This document shows, one piece after another, positions 17,088 through 26,300 of a stretch of 39,049 nt of DNA (position 1 is its first letter; every line of letters starts with the position of its first letter). Below the pieces are notes generated by a model. That model saw nothing but the letters and a program-made list of their open reading frames with translations, did no database searches and was not told the DNA's origin. Origin of the DNA: Algicola sagamiensis DSM 14643 (GTDB lineage Bacteria > Pseudomonadota > Gammaproteobacteria > Enterobacterales > Alteromonadaceae); assembly GCF_000374485.1 (NCBI RefSeq), contig NZ_KB894510.1, forward strand, positions 1-39,049. Direction: 5' to 3'. The position numbers and the translations under genes were made by a program.

Positions 17088-17111
17088 TCGCCTTGCTACA
17101 TGTTGTATAAC
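17084..17111 (+). promoter_or_regulatory. Possible promoter for rpmI-rplT
   Basis: TTGTTC (17084-17089) and TATAAC (17106-17111), spaced 16 bases, lie just after or within the distal arm of the hairpin and 21 bases before the rpmI ATG. It would let the ribosomal protein pair be expressed despite the upstream terminator. Prediction from consensus only; the L20 translational operator expected here could not be resolved by eye. Confidence 0.35.
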
Positions 17112-17131
17112 TACTCAATGCGGAGTAAACA

Positions 17132-17329
17132 ATGCCTAAGATGAAATCAAACAGCGGCGCTGCGAAACGTTTCAAGAAAACAGCGTCCGGCGGCTTTAAG
17201 CGTAAGCAGTCTCACCTACGTCACATTTTGACGAAGAAAAGCTCTAAGCGTAAGCGTCACCTACGTCCAAAGGACATGGTGCACAAATCTGATACAGGTC
17301 TAGTCGACCGTATGTTACCGTACGCATAA
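17132..17329 (+). CDS. rpmI: 50S ribosomal protein L35
   Basis: 65 residues, very basic, with the L35 signature [17 protein letters not shown] and the C-terminal [12 protein letters not shown]. The ribosome binding site is GCGGAG, 8 bases before the ATG. It is separated from rplT by 20 bases. In relatives the pair is repressed by free L20 binding the rpmI leader. Confidence 0.98.
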   Translation: MPKMKSNSGAAKRFKKTASGGFKRKQSHLRHILTKKSSKRKRHLRPKDMVHKSDTGLVDRMLPYA

Positions 17330-17346
17330 GATAGAGTGGAGACTGA

Positions 17347-17706
<360 letters not shown>

Positions 17707-17716
17707 TTGGTTTTCG

Positions 17717-17746
17717 AAAAGAGAAAGGAATTTTCCTTTCTCTTTT
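17717..17746 (+). terminator. Rho-independent terminator after rplT
   Basis: AAAAGAGAAAGGAA (17717-17730) pairs fully with TTCCTTTCTCTTTT (17733-17746), a 12-14 bp stem ending in a T-run. It closes the thrS-infC-rpmI-rplT cluster. Confidence 0.85.
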
Positions 17747-17941
17747 TCCTATTTATACATGTCTAGTTTTTGCCCTTCAAAGTTATTCAATTGATTTACC
17801 TCCTGGATTTGTCCCCCGCATTATACTTCAGTAGTTTTACCAGACCTATGCCCAGAATGTCACGATAAACAAGGGATTGACGTTCCCAATATGACTCCTT
17901 ATGATGCGTAGCTCTTTGAATCATAAAAAGTCAACGAAACT

Positions 17942-19027
17942 ATGTATGAAGACCAACCATGTAAGCAAAACCAAGGAATTTCTAGTACAGATTTCTCCTC
18001 AACTATGCTCCAGATGATGAACCAAGGGATGTTATGTCTTGCAGTGAATCTCGGCCATCGCACAGGCCTATTCGAAGCCATGTCTGGTATGAAGCCTGCA
18101 ACCTGTGATGCGATTTCACAAAATGCTGGTTTGAATACGCGTTATGTTCGAGAGTGGCTTGGGGCGATGGTGACTGGTGGCATTGTTCATTATCAATCTG
18201 AGCAAGGGCTTTATTCTCTGCCGGATGAACACGCATCAGTACTCACTCCGCAGGCAGGGGCGAATAATATGGCTCGTATGACCCAGGCTTTACAATCTCT
18301 CGCGATGGTTTCCAAGGATGTTGAGGCATGTTTCCACAAAGGCGGTGGTGTGTCATACGATGCATACCCTGAGTTTATGGATTTATGGTCTCAAGTAAAT
18401 GCACAACGACTGGACTCGACGCTGATACAAAAGGTGATCCCACAAATTCCAGAGCTGGCTGCGGCATTAGACCGTGGGATTGATGTATTAGATATTGGTT
18501 GCGGTGATGGACATGCGCTTTGTCTATTGGCGAAGTCATTTCCAAGTAGCCGATTCAAGGGCATCGACCTTGTTGCTTCGAATATTCAAAAAGCGACAAA
18601 AAAAGTAGGAACACTCCAACTTACGAACCTTTCATTTGAACAATGTGATCTGACATCAACTCAGCCAAGAGGCAACTATCATTTGATCACCGCTTTTGAT
18701 GTGTTGCATGATTTAGCGGATCCAGATGATGTGATGGCAGCGCTGAATAGTATATTAGACAGGGATGGCGCGTTATTGATTGTGGATATTGCGGCTTCAT
18801 CAGCATTAGAAGAAAACCTCCAACACCCGGCGGGTCCCTGGCTCTATACTTCCTCTTGCATGCATTGTGTTCCGGTTTCTATGGCTCAGAATGGTGTGGG
18901 ACTTGGCGCAATGTGGGGAAGAGAGCAAGCTGTTGAACTTCTAGAGAAAAATGGATTTTCTGATATCCAAGTCATGTCAGTTGAAGAAGATCCCTTTAAC
19001 CATTACTTTGTTGCAAAGAAGGTATGA
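17942..19027 (+). CDS. SAM-dependent methyltransferase with N-terminal winged helix, paired with a cyclodipeptide synthase
   Basis: 361 residues. Residues 15-115 look like the winged-helix dimerisation domain of Rv2258c-type and plant O-methyltransferase-like enzymes (GHRTGLFEAMSG, LNTRYVREWLGAMVTGGIV, GLYSLPDEH). The Rossmann core starts with the SAM motif VLDIGCGDGHA (about 181-191), then the acidic FKGIDLV and the motif YHLITAFDVLHDLADP. The C-terminus carries MWGREQAVELLEKNGF. The stop is 4 bases before the cyclodipeptide synthase ATG, so the two almost surely form one transcription unit. I infer methylation of the diketopiperazine or a derivative. N, O or C methylation cannot be told from sequence. 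No strong Shine-Dalgarno precedes 17942. Confidence 0.85.
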   Translation: MYEDQPCKQNQGISSTDFSSTMLQMMNQGMLCLAVNLGHRTGLFEAMSGMKPATCDAISQNAGLNTRYVREWLGAMVTGGIVHYQSEQGLYSLPDEHASVLTPQAGANNMARMTQALQSLAMVSKDVEACFHKGGGVSYDAYPEFMDLWSQVNAQRLDSTLIQKVIPQIPELAAALDRGIDVLDIGCGDGHALCLLAKSFPSSRFKGIDLVASNIQKATKKVGTLQLTNLSFEQCDLTSTQPRGNYHLITAFDVLHDLADPDDVMAALNSILDRDGALLIVDIAASSALEENLQHPAGPWLYTSSCMHCVPVSMAQNGVGLGAMWGREQAVELLEKNGFSDIQVMSVEEDPFNHYFVAKKV

Positions 19028-19031
19028 AACG

Positions 19032-19754
19032 ATGGATAGTATTGATGTTGAATTACCGTTTATTGAAGAAATATCTGTTGATCGGATGCAAGTACACTGT
19101 GAATCTCCGCAATGTGAAAGGATATACCAAAATGGTGAAGCTGCAGTGATTGGGATCAGCCCATTTAATTCCTATTTCTCTGAACAACGGATCGCTGCTT
19201 TGTATGCATGGAGTCGTGCTCAATTTAAGCATACATGGTTATATATTCCAGATGAGCCAACCAAGTATACGCTAATCGCACAGGGTTACGATGAGAAAAA
19301 AGCGATTTCGAAGTCGAAAAGGCAATGTCAGTATTTAAAAAATAAAATTAACAGAGCCGTTGATTTAAGCCACGAGCAAGTCACATTGGTTGATTCTGCT
19401 TGGCTCGAAAACTCAACAGGTTATCAGGAGAAATATTCTGAAATTTTAAGTCTGTTTGAAAGCAACGATGACTTTAGAGAAGGATGTCTTGCATCTTCTC
19501 ACGCAATATTGAAAAAACCACTGACGGGTCATACGCCAGTCACTAAATCTGCTTTGGATATTGCTGTAAAATATTTTTTGGCGGAGCTACCAATCTTTCT
19601 TTCAAGTGCAGAGATTTTTGAGCAAACGAGCGCTGTTTTTTGCTATCACGACCATCCTACATTCTTGAAAAATCTGTTTCGAACAAAGTCTTGGGATTTG
19701 GTGTCTGAGCAACAAGGGTTGGTGACATTGAAACCAGCGATACCAGGTGCATGA
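19032..19754 (+). CDS. tRNA-dependent cyclodipeptide synthase (AlbC-like, NYH subfamily)
   Basis: 240 residues, the size of AlbC (239). CDPSs use two aminoacyl-tRNAs to make cyclic dipeptides. The nucleophile region is GISPFNSYFS, with Ser43 matching AlbC Ser37 and Asn46 matching Asn40. The basic tRNA-binding helix is KAISKSKRQCQYLKNKINRA. The catalytic helix KYFLAELP gives Tyr181 and Glu185 (AlbC Tyr178, Glu182), and CYHDHP gives Tyr205-His206 (AlbC Tyr202-His203). The catalytic and C-terminal positions keep a constant offset of three. N-Y-H at the diagnostic places marks the NYH subfamily. The start is ATG 19032 with AAGGT nearby; an upstream in-frame ATG at 18951 lies inside the methyltransferase and is rejected. 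The product's two amino acids cannot be predicted by eye. Confidence 0.92.
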   Translation: MDSIDVELPFIEEISVDRMQVHCESPQCERIYQNGEAAVIGISPFNSYFSEQRIAALYAWSRAQFKHTWLYIPDEPTKYTLIAQGYDEKKAISKSKRQCQYLKNKINRAVDLSHEQVTLVDSAWLENSTGYQEKYSEILSLFESNDDFREGCLASSHAILKKPLTGHTPVTKSALDIAVKYFLAELPIFLSSAEIFEQTSAVFCYHDHPTFLKNLFRTKSWDLVSEQQGLVTLKPAIPGA

Positions 19755-19966
19755 TAGGGCTATTTAAAAAGGAGAGGGCGATGTTTCATCTTTTTCAAAA
19801 TCATATTCACTATGATAAAGAATAAACACTTGGACAGTTCATAAACAATCAATCTATATGTCAGTCTAAATAATTAGAAAATATGGGCTAATACACAACT
19901 TTTTCTGTAATTTTGTGACATACTTCATTTTAAATACTTGATTCAATTATAAAGTGGTAGATTTCA

Positions 19967-20338
19967 ATGACAAGTTTATTCAAACGCGCATCTCTCGTTG
20001 CACTTGCAACGCTTACATTTTCTAATGTTTCAATGGCTGCAACTCAGCAAGGTGGATTTACAGGGCCTTCTGCCTCCGCATCTGTGACAACGGTTAAAGC
20101 AGCGCTTGACGCGAAAGACAAAACACCAGTCATTTTGACGGGACATATACTCAAATCACTCGGTGATGAAAAGTACACTTTTAAAGACGCAACTGGTGAA
20201 ATGACAATCGAAATTGATCAGGAAGATTGGCGTGGCGTGAATGCAACGCCAGAGATGGAGCTTGAAATCCAGGGTGAAGTTGATGCTGATATTTTAAGCA
20301 CAACTGTGGAAGTTAATATTGTTCGTTTGAAAAAATAG
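19967..20338 (+). CDS. YgiW/YdeI-family periplasmic OB-fold stress protein
   Basis: 123 residues. The signal peptide is MTSLFKRASLVALATLTFSNVSMA, cleaved after SMA, followed by the family's QQGGFTGPSA opening. The OB-fold body (VILTGHILKSLGDEKYTFKDATGEMTIEID, WRGVNATPEMELEIQGEVD) matches the bacterial OB-fold (BOF) family of YgiW/YdeI/VisP. These are periplasmic proteins linked to peroxide, cadmium or peptide stress and signal sensing. The 212-base upstream gap is AT-rich and no promoter is clear. A terminator follows directly. Confidence 0.93.
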   Translation: MTSLFKRASLVALATLTFSNVSMAATQQGGFTGPSASASVTTVKAALDAKDKTPVILTGHILKSLGDEKYTFKDATGEMTIEIDQEDWRGVNATPEMELEIQGEVDADILSTTVEVNIVRLKK

Positions 20339-20356
20339 AACGTAACATGTTTCGAG

Positions 20357-20379
20357 AAAGCGCCATTTGGCGCTTTTTT
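20357..20379 (+). terminator. Rho-independent terminator after the YgiW-like gene
   Basis: AAAGCGCC (20357-20364) pairs with GGCGCTTT (20369-20376) over a 4-base loop, with a T-run through 20379. It reaches the stop of the convergent LysR gene (20378) and may terminate both. Confidence 0.85.
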
Positions 20380-21265
20380 AGGTCTGACAATTCGCAGCAA
20401 TTCGCTCAGATAATCGTTGTATAAACTGCCGGGTTTTGTAAGGTTGGTAAGCGCGACTTGTGTAGACGGCATAAACAGAGAAACCGCTCACTGGTTGATG
20501 AGGAAGCACCTCAACAAGCTTGCCAGTATTCATATCTTCTTGATAAAGCCACAATGGGCCTGAATTAATCCCTGCACCACTACGAACCAAAGTTCGAATC
20601 GCTCTGAGACTATTGACCATCAGTCGGCTATGAATGGCGCTATGAGTGAGTTTGCTGCCATCTTGAAATGCAATGTCGACATTGGCTTGTTGCCGTGTAT
20701 AAAGCACAAAATGGTGCTCGTTGAGATCTTCCGGCTGCTGAGGTATACCATGTTTTTCAAGATATCCGGGGCTTGCAACGAGCACTCTAGGGATATCATT
20801 CAAACGCTTTGCGATCAGATTGGAATCTTTGAGTGAGCCTAAGCGAATTGCAACATCCAAGTTTTTTTCAGCTAAATTATCAATATCACTGCCTAAAATC
20901 AGCTCGATGGATAAGTCTGGTGACTCTTTTTGCATTTGTGTGATCACAGGCAGAATAAACTGCTCTCCCAGATCAACTGTTGCACCAATCCGCAGATTAC
21001 CTTTCATCGAATTCGCTTGATGAAATACTTCTTCTTCAAGTGCTTGTTGGTTATCAACGAGCTGACGTAAACCTGCATAGTAAATTTGGCCGAGTTCAGT
21101 CGGGCGTGTTTTTGTGGTTGAACGATACAAAAGTTTTGCTTTTAAGCGATCTTCCAACGCAGCCACTTTCCTACTGACTGACGATGTTTCAATCCCTAAC
21201 GCTTCAGCTACTTTTTTAAAGCTGCCAGCTTCAACCACATGAAGAAATAAGGCTTCTGGACTCAT
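20378..21265 (-). CDS. LysR-family transcriptional regulator
   Basis: 295 residues. The N-terminal winged helix-turn-helix (FLHVVEAGSFKKVAEALGIETSSVSRKVAALEDRLKAKLLYRSTTKTRPTELG split across residues 7-60) is standard LysR. The effector domain starts at about 90 (GNLRIGATVDLGEQFILP) and resembles the CrgA/AaeR-like group. It diverges from the metallo-beta-lactamase-fold gene at 21390 across a 124-base AT-rich gap, the usual arrangement for a LysR regulator and its target. The effector is unknown. Confidence 0.93.
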   Translation of the reverse strand: MSPEALFLHVVEAGSFKKVAEALGIETSSVSRKVAALEDRLKAKLLYRSTTKTRPTELGQIYYAGLRQLVDNQQALEEEVFHQANSMKGNLRIGATVDLGEQFILPVITQMQKESPDLSIELILGSDIDNLAEKNLDVAIRLGSLKDSNLIAKRLNDIPRVLVASPGYLEKHGIPQQPEDLNEHHFVLYTRQQANVDIAFQDGSKLTHSAIHSRLMVNSLRAIRTLVRSGAGINSGPLWLYQEDMNTGKLVEVLPHQPVSGFSVYAVYTSRAYQPYKTRQFIQRLSERIAANCQT

Positions 21266-21389
21266 GTTTATTTATTGCAAAAATGACAAACAATAGATGT
21301 AATATTGAACCTTCCTATAAATAATTACAATAAGCTATTCTGAGGCTCAACAACTATTCAATATCAACGATACGAAAGTAGGGTGGTTT

Positions 21390-22307
21390 ATGACCAAGGT
21401 TTTAATGCTTCAAAAGCTTTTTATCATGATCACGTTGATGACAATATCATCAGCAACGATTGCCAAAGAAATATCCAAAAACATCCATCAAATTGCCCAG
21501 AATGTGTACTCATTTAGTACAAATGGAGAGTACATTTCTATGTTTGTTGTCACGGATGATGGCGTGATGGTGTTCGAAACCATGAACTCTTATCATGCAA
21601 AGGCTATGATCAGTGAGATTAAAAAAATCACGGATAAACCGATTCGATACGCTTTTCATAGTCATAACCATTGGGATCACGCCAGTGGGGGAGCGCCTTT
21701 CATCAAAGCAGGAGCAACCACACTCGCTCATGAAGAAGCCTATGCATGGATGAAAGCAAACCCGGGTGGAGATATGACGCTCCCGACACAAACTTGGTCT
21801 GGAAACCGTAAAGATATCACCCTCGGCGACACAACAGTTGAGTTGCATTATCTTGGGATGAATCATGGATTGGGAATGACAATCTTTGTTCTTCCAGAAT
21901 CAAAAGTCGCCTATGTTGCCGATATTGTCACGCCGAACCGAGTGATTTTCTCAGTTGTTCCTGATTTTAATCTGCGAGAATGGGAGCGGAGCTTGGCTGA
22001 AGTACTTGCACTAAACTTCGAAAAAGTTGTGTTTTCTCATAATGAAAAGAAACACCCGCTCAAGGCAGGTAATAAAGCTGATATAGCATCTCAGCTGGCG
22101 TACATCAGAGATTTGAGAGCAGGTTTTTTTGCCGAGTTGAAAAAAGGTACAAACCCCATATTGATCCCGAAAGTACTCAAGTTACCAAAATATAAAGATT
22201 GGGTTGGTTATGATGCGTGGTTAGAAATGAATATCTGGCGCGTCCTTGCAGATGAGTTTATGGGGCCTTTTCCCTGGAGACCAGAGCAAGCTGAGTCAAA
22301 GCAGTAA
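21390..22307 (+). CDS. Exported metallo-beta-lactamase-fold hydrolase
   Basis: 305 residues with a signal peptide (about 1-25, LFIMITLMTISSATIA). The zinc motif HSHNHWDH at 90-97 supplies His92, His94, Asp96 and His97. Further likely ligands are the His in LGMNHGLGM, the Asp in AYVADIV and the His in VVFSHNEKKH. The arrangement resembles the exported MBL-fold proteins found with quinoprotein or SoxH-type systems rather than a classic beta-lactamase, so resistance should not be assumed. The substrate is unknown. It is probably regulated by the divergent LysR protein. Confidence 0.85.
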   Translation: MTKVLMLQKLFIMITLMTISSATIAKEISKNIHQIAQNVYSFSTNGEYISMFVVTDDGVMVFETMNSYHAKAMISEIKKITDKPIRYAFHSHNHWDHASGGAPFIKAGATTLAHEEAYAWMKANPGGDMTLPTQTWSGNRKDITLGDTTVELHYLGMNHGLGMTIFVLPESKVAYVADIVTPNRVIFSVVPDFNLREWERSLAEVLALNFEKVVFSHNEKKHPLKAGNKADIASQLAYIRDLRAGFFAELKKGTNPILIPKVLKLPKYKDWVGYDAWLEMNIWRVLADEFMGPFPWRPEQAESKQ

Positions 22308-22834
22308 TTTCGGTTTGATTTTGGTTCTTGCTTAGAATGTTCCGCATGGTGTCCTTGTGGCACCGCTTTTCAGTGTAACGATAGTTGGCATCAAAGGATG
22401 ATGAATTGTGAATTGCCCACGATGCTCAAGGAACAGTCGCGTATTGTTTCTTTTCTGGATGTCAATATCATCACTATTTCTCTCCTTTTTTCAGTCAACT
22501 CATCGTTGTTGAGAGTGATCTCCCAAAAGTTTGTCGAAGCATCCTGCGTTTTATCTTGATTTATTGTACTGTACTGTACTGTGCGGTATTTCTGCCTTAA
22601 AGATGTTGATATCAGACTCCATGCTTTGCTGAGTGATTTGATCACAGGGCCAGCCCAACCGTATCTAATTGAGCGTGTAAATTTTCCGTTGGTGTTTTGA
22701 GGTATATCTTGGGTTTTTCAAAGCCGTGCATGTTCTTCTATCTCCTAATTATTTTTGAGATAGGAAAATTCAGGATGTGTGGACAGCACATTGAAGGTTC
22801 ACAGAAAAATTAGCCAAAGATTTTTCCTAATTTT
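22308..22834. other. Gene-poor gap with short decayed-looking ORFs
   Basis: 527 bases without a gene I can support. The minus strand has an 84-codon frame (22391-22645) that resembles no family I know, and a 28-codon ORF starting MHGFEKPKIYLKTP. GTACT is repeated three times at 22566-22580. Around 22740-22765, CTATCTC and GAGATAG form a 7-bp inverted repeat with an AT-rich loop. It may be the remains of an old gene or element. Confidence 0.4.
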
Positions 22835-23125
22835 CTATTCAATTTTTGTCATTTCATTGAGTGCGAAAGTTTCAACCGCGTCTTCTGTGACGCTAATATA
22901 GTGCTGGATATGTGCGGAAGCCATATGCTTTTGCCAAAGCGCCCGGTTTGTCCATTGTTCAAAAAACAAGAAGAAAGCAGGGTTGGTATTATCTTGATGC
23001 AATTCATATTGTAGACAGCCTTCTTCTTTGCGGGTGATTTCGAGCAGTTTTTCAAGTTCTGTTTTTACGAGTTCAGCTTTATGGGGTTTGGCAGTAATTT
23101 GAGCAACGATAGTCAGATGGGCCAT
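22835..23125 (-). CDS. Antibiotic biosynthesis monooxygenase (ABM) domain protein, quinol monooxygenase-like
   Basis: 96 residues, a single ABM ferredoxin-like domain of the YgiN type. Typical blocks are LTIVAQITAKPHKAELVKTELEKLL, EEGCLQYELHQDNTNPAFFLFFEQW and LWQKHMASAHIQHYI. Such proteins act as cofactor-free dimeric monooxygenases on quinols or polycyclic substrates. The start is ATG at 23125 with AAGGAGT just upstream on the minus strand. It stands alone, so its substrate cannot be inferred from neighbours. Confidence 0.92.
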   Translation of the reverse strand: MAHLTIVAQITAKPHKAELVKTELEKLLEITRKEEGCLQYELHQDNTNPAFFLFFEQWTNRALWQKHMASAHIQHYISVTEDAVETFALNEMTKIE

Positions 23126-23385
23126 AAGTCACTCCTTCGTGTTTTTGTTAAAATATTGATTTATAATAAATAAAATAAATATATGTAATAGTTTACTGTA
23201 TCTTTTGATCTGTCAGGGTGTCAACTCTTTGAGTTGAATTTGTTTCATGAGGAGTTTTACAGTTGTCAGGGGCTGTTGATCTTTCACCAATATCAGCATG
23301 GATGACCAAAATATCAACAGACCTCAGTGTTTTGTCTTATATTTAAAACGTCCTCGGGTGTTCTTTTGGTGTTGGGGCCGATGAA

Positions 23386-26300
23386 ATGAATCGCTATTTC
23401 TCAAAGACAAAACTGTTTCCATTATTTGTTATTGTTGCACTTTCAGCTTGTTTTGGTGATGACAAAAAAGAAAGTACAGATACATCGGCCAAAGAGGTAG
23501 CCGTCAATATTGATGCCCAGTTGAGTATTGGTGGGCAGATCAAGCCAGAAAAGCTTCAAGTTACCAAAGGCAGTACAGCAACGATGACAGTGACGCCAGA
23601 ACCAGGATTTGCGCTGAATTCTGTCACAGGTTGTAATGGTACTTTAGTTGAAAATCAATTCTTCATTTCAAACGCCGATCAGGACTGCACAATCAATGCA
23701 GAGTTTTTAACCAAGGCAGAAATAGCAACCCGCAAAGAAAATCACCAGCTAGCGTCAGAGAAAGAGCTGATTTCATATAGCCTCAAAACCCTTGAACAGA
23801 GCGAAAGTCAACGTAAAGATATCGTCCAACAATTATGGAAGGAGATTGCTTCCCCTCTATCTTGGCATCCAGGCAAATTTAGTGTGACTTTAACCAGCTA
23901 TAAACCAGGGAGAACCTTTCAAATACTTCGATCAACACAAGATGAAAGCGGAACTCCTTCATCAGAAGGGTTGATTTATGTAGGAAAGCAAAATGAGCAC
24001 CGATATGCAGCGATGGCAGGGAATATGTTTGCAGTCGATCCATCTGAAGAGACGAGTAAATTATTGAAAAATATGATCCAGTGGCTGACCGGAAAACTAC
24101 CCTCCGAGCGCCTTCAGATTGTCACATCACATATTTATAGCCGTTCAGATAGCCACTATGCGCCATACAATGAAAAAATACGTGAGTGGTTCAAAACATC
24201 TTACGCTGTTGATCATGTGGTCAACGAAGCGAATACTTGCGATCAGGAACAGCTCAAGGCTTGTATTGAGAATGTGAAGCCAGATTTGATTATTCTGAGC
24301 AATAAAGATAGATCAAATCAGGGATATGAACGTCTTCGTTCGGGTGTGGAGATGGCGATTTCACAACAAATTCCGCTCATTATGAGTAACTATGAGCATG
24401 GAGAGACATCCATCTCCCGCCCGATATATCGATATATGGGACTCGTCGGAAAAAATAACTATGAGAAACGGCATCATACAAGCGGCTTAGCACAGAATGA
24501 TCTCACTGCGTTACAGGAATTTGGAGCAGTACAGCAATTGCTGAAGAACCTTGAGCAACAAAAGTTCGATATGGACGCACTTCATGAGTGCGACAAAAAC
24601 TATATTCATTGCGAAGATAAGGAGTTTCAGTCAGCATTTCGTGAAGGTGCACAGTGGTACCGTACAACTGCACAAACATACGATGAAAGTGGTCTCAGTG
24701 TATTTCATTCAGAGAATGATAACCCTGTGTTTGCAGCAGGTCTATTACTTGCAGATAAATATCGAAGCGAGATTGACTATCCTATCCAACAAGGTGCCTC
24801 GGCAGATTGGCAAAAAGCAATGTTTGCAGATTGGGCTGTCAGTTATGCAAGAAGAAAAAACATTGCTCAACCTGATCTCGGCACGTTTGTTCTGGATAAA
24901 AGTGACGTTGTGAAGGGAAAAAATGCACACTACAAATATCCAGACACAACGGAGGAAACGAAACAGTTTACGATCCCATATTCAGGTCAATGGACTACAA
25001 CTGGGTGGTACGCTTTACCAGGAAAGGAAATCGAAATTGAACGGCTTGATAGCAGCCCAGCGATTCTAAAGATACAACTGAATTATCACCGTTCGAATAC
25101 GAATCGAGCCTATCAAAAAAAGATTTATCGATTTCCCTTGGAATTGATGCAGCGTAGGTTGGTATTAAACCAAGGAGAGACGATTAACTTTTCAACACCT
25201 TATGGTGGCCCAATTTATGTCTATATGTCAGGTGATATGGACTCCTTGTCGGTTCGACTATCAGCAAAAGGGGTTGCAAAACATCCAACAATCACAGATT
25301 TTACCGATGCGGAGCAAATCACCAAGTTCGAAAAACTCGTCCTAGACTCAGAGATCCCACACGTTGATCTGCGAACAAATGGCGCTGAGCAGCATTTACG
25401 TAAAGATAAGTTTATGAAGGGTATTTCAGGGGATATACCCGATGTAAAGACGCTCTTAAAATTCATCGAGAAAGATCACTTAAAAACGGTGTACACATTG
25501 GCTGGCTTTAAGGTTCAAGGAAAAAATTTGGAGGAGTCTTTACCAGCAGATGTAAAAGAGATATGCAAAAGTGCCTTTGGTGAGAACGACTGTTTTGATG
25601 CCGATTTGCATACCCGTAAAATTATCCAGCATGCAAATTATGATCAAAATGCACACTGTGGTTCGGGTTGTTCTGGTAATCCGTGGGATGCATCTTGGGC
25701 AATCGATCCAACGGGTTGGGGAGATAATCATGAACTCGGTCATAACTTACAGGTGAAGCGCTTAAATGTACATTATGTTGAAGCGAAAGATCGAGACAAA
25801 TGGACAAAATACAGCAAACGTTCAGGTGAAAACTCAAATAATATCTTCCCTTACTTTGTGAAATGGAAATCACACTTTATACGAGACAAGCAGACAACCA
25901 TTATTTCTGATGGGCATATGGATCACAAAGATTTATTTTTTGCATTTATGTCTGATGCGGGTCAAGTCAAAGATAAGACTGGGAAACGCGTGGTGTTGAC
26001 CCCTGATTGTAAAATCATGGATGATGGAGGAAATCGGTTCACAGCGCCATGGAAGAGTAAAAAATATGCTGTTCACAATAGTTTCCGGATGGCCTTTTAT
26101 ATACAAATGGCACTAAGAGCTCATGAAGAACGATTGCTGAATGGAAAGCGCTTAGACAATGGATTTCACCTTTTCACTTTGCTGTATCAACATCAACGCA
26201 TATTCGGAAAATATGCGCGTTCAAAAAATGATTGGGAACTTGCACGGGATGGTATTGGGTTTAGTGAATTTCCTTTTGATGGTCATGCTGTTTACGATGG

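Noticed and set aside
18951-19031. A longer N-terminus for the cyclodipeptide synthase
   Set aside because: It lies within the methyltransferase frame, adds 27 unconserved residues, and the ATG at 19032 gives the normal family length.
21390-22307. A beta-lactamase resistance gene
   Set aside because: The MBL fold and zinc motif alone do not imply beta-lactam hydrolysis, and the surrounding blocks do not look like class B enzymes.
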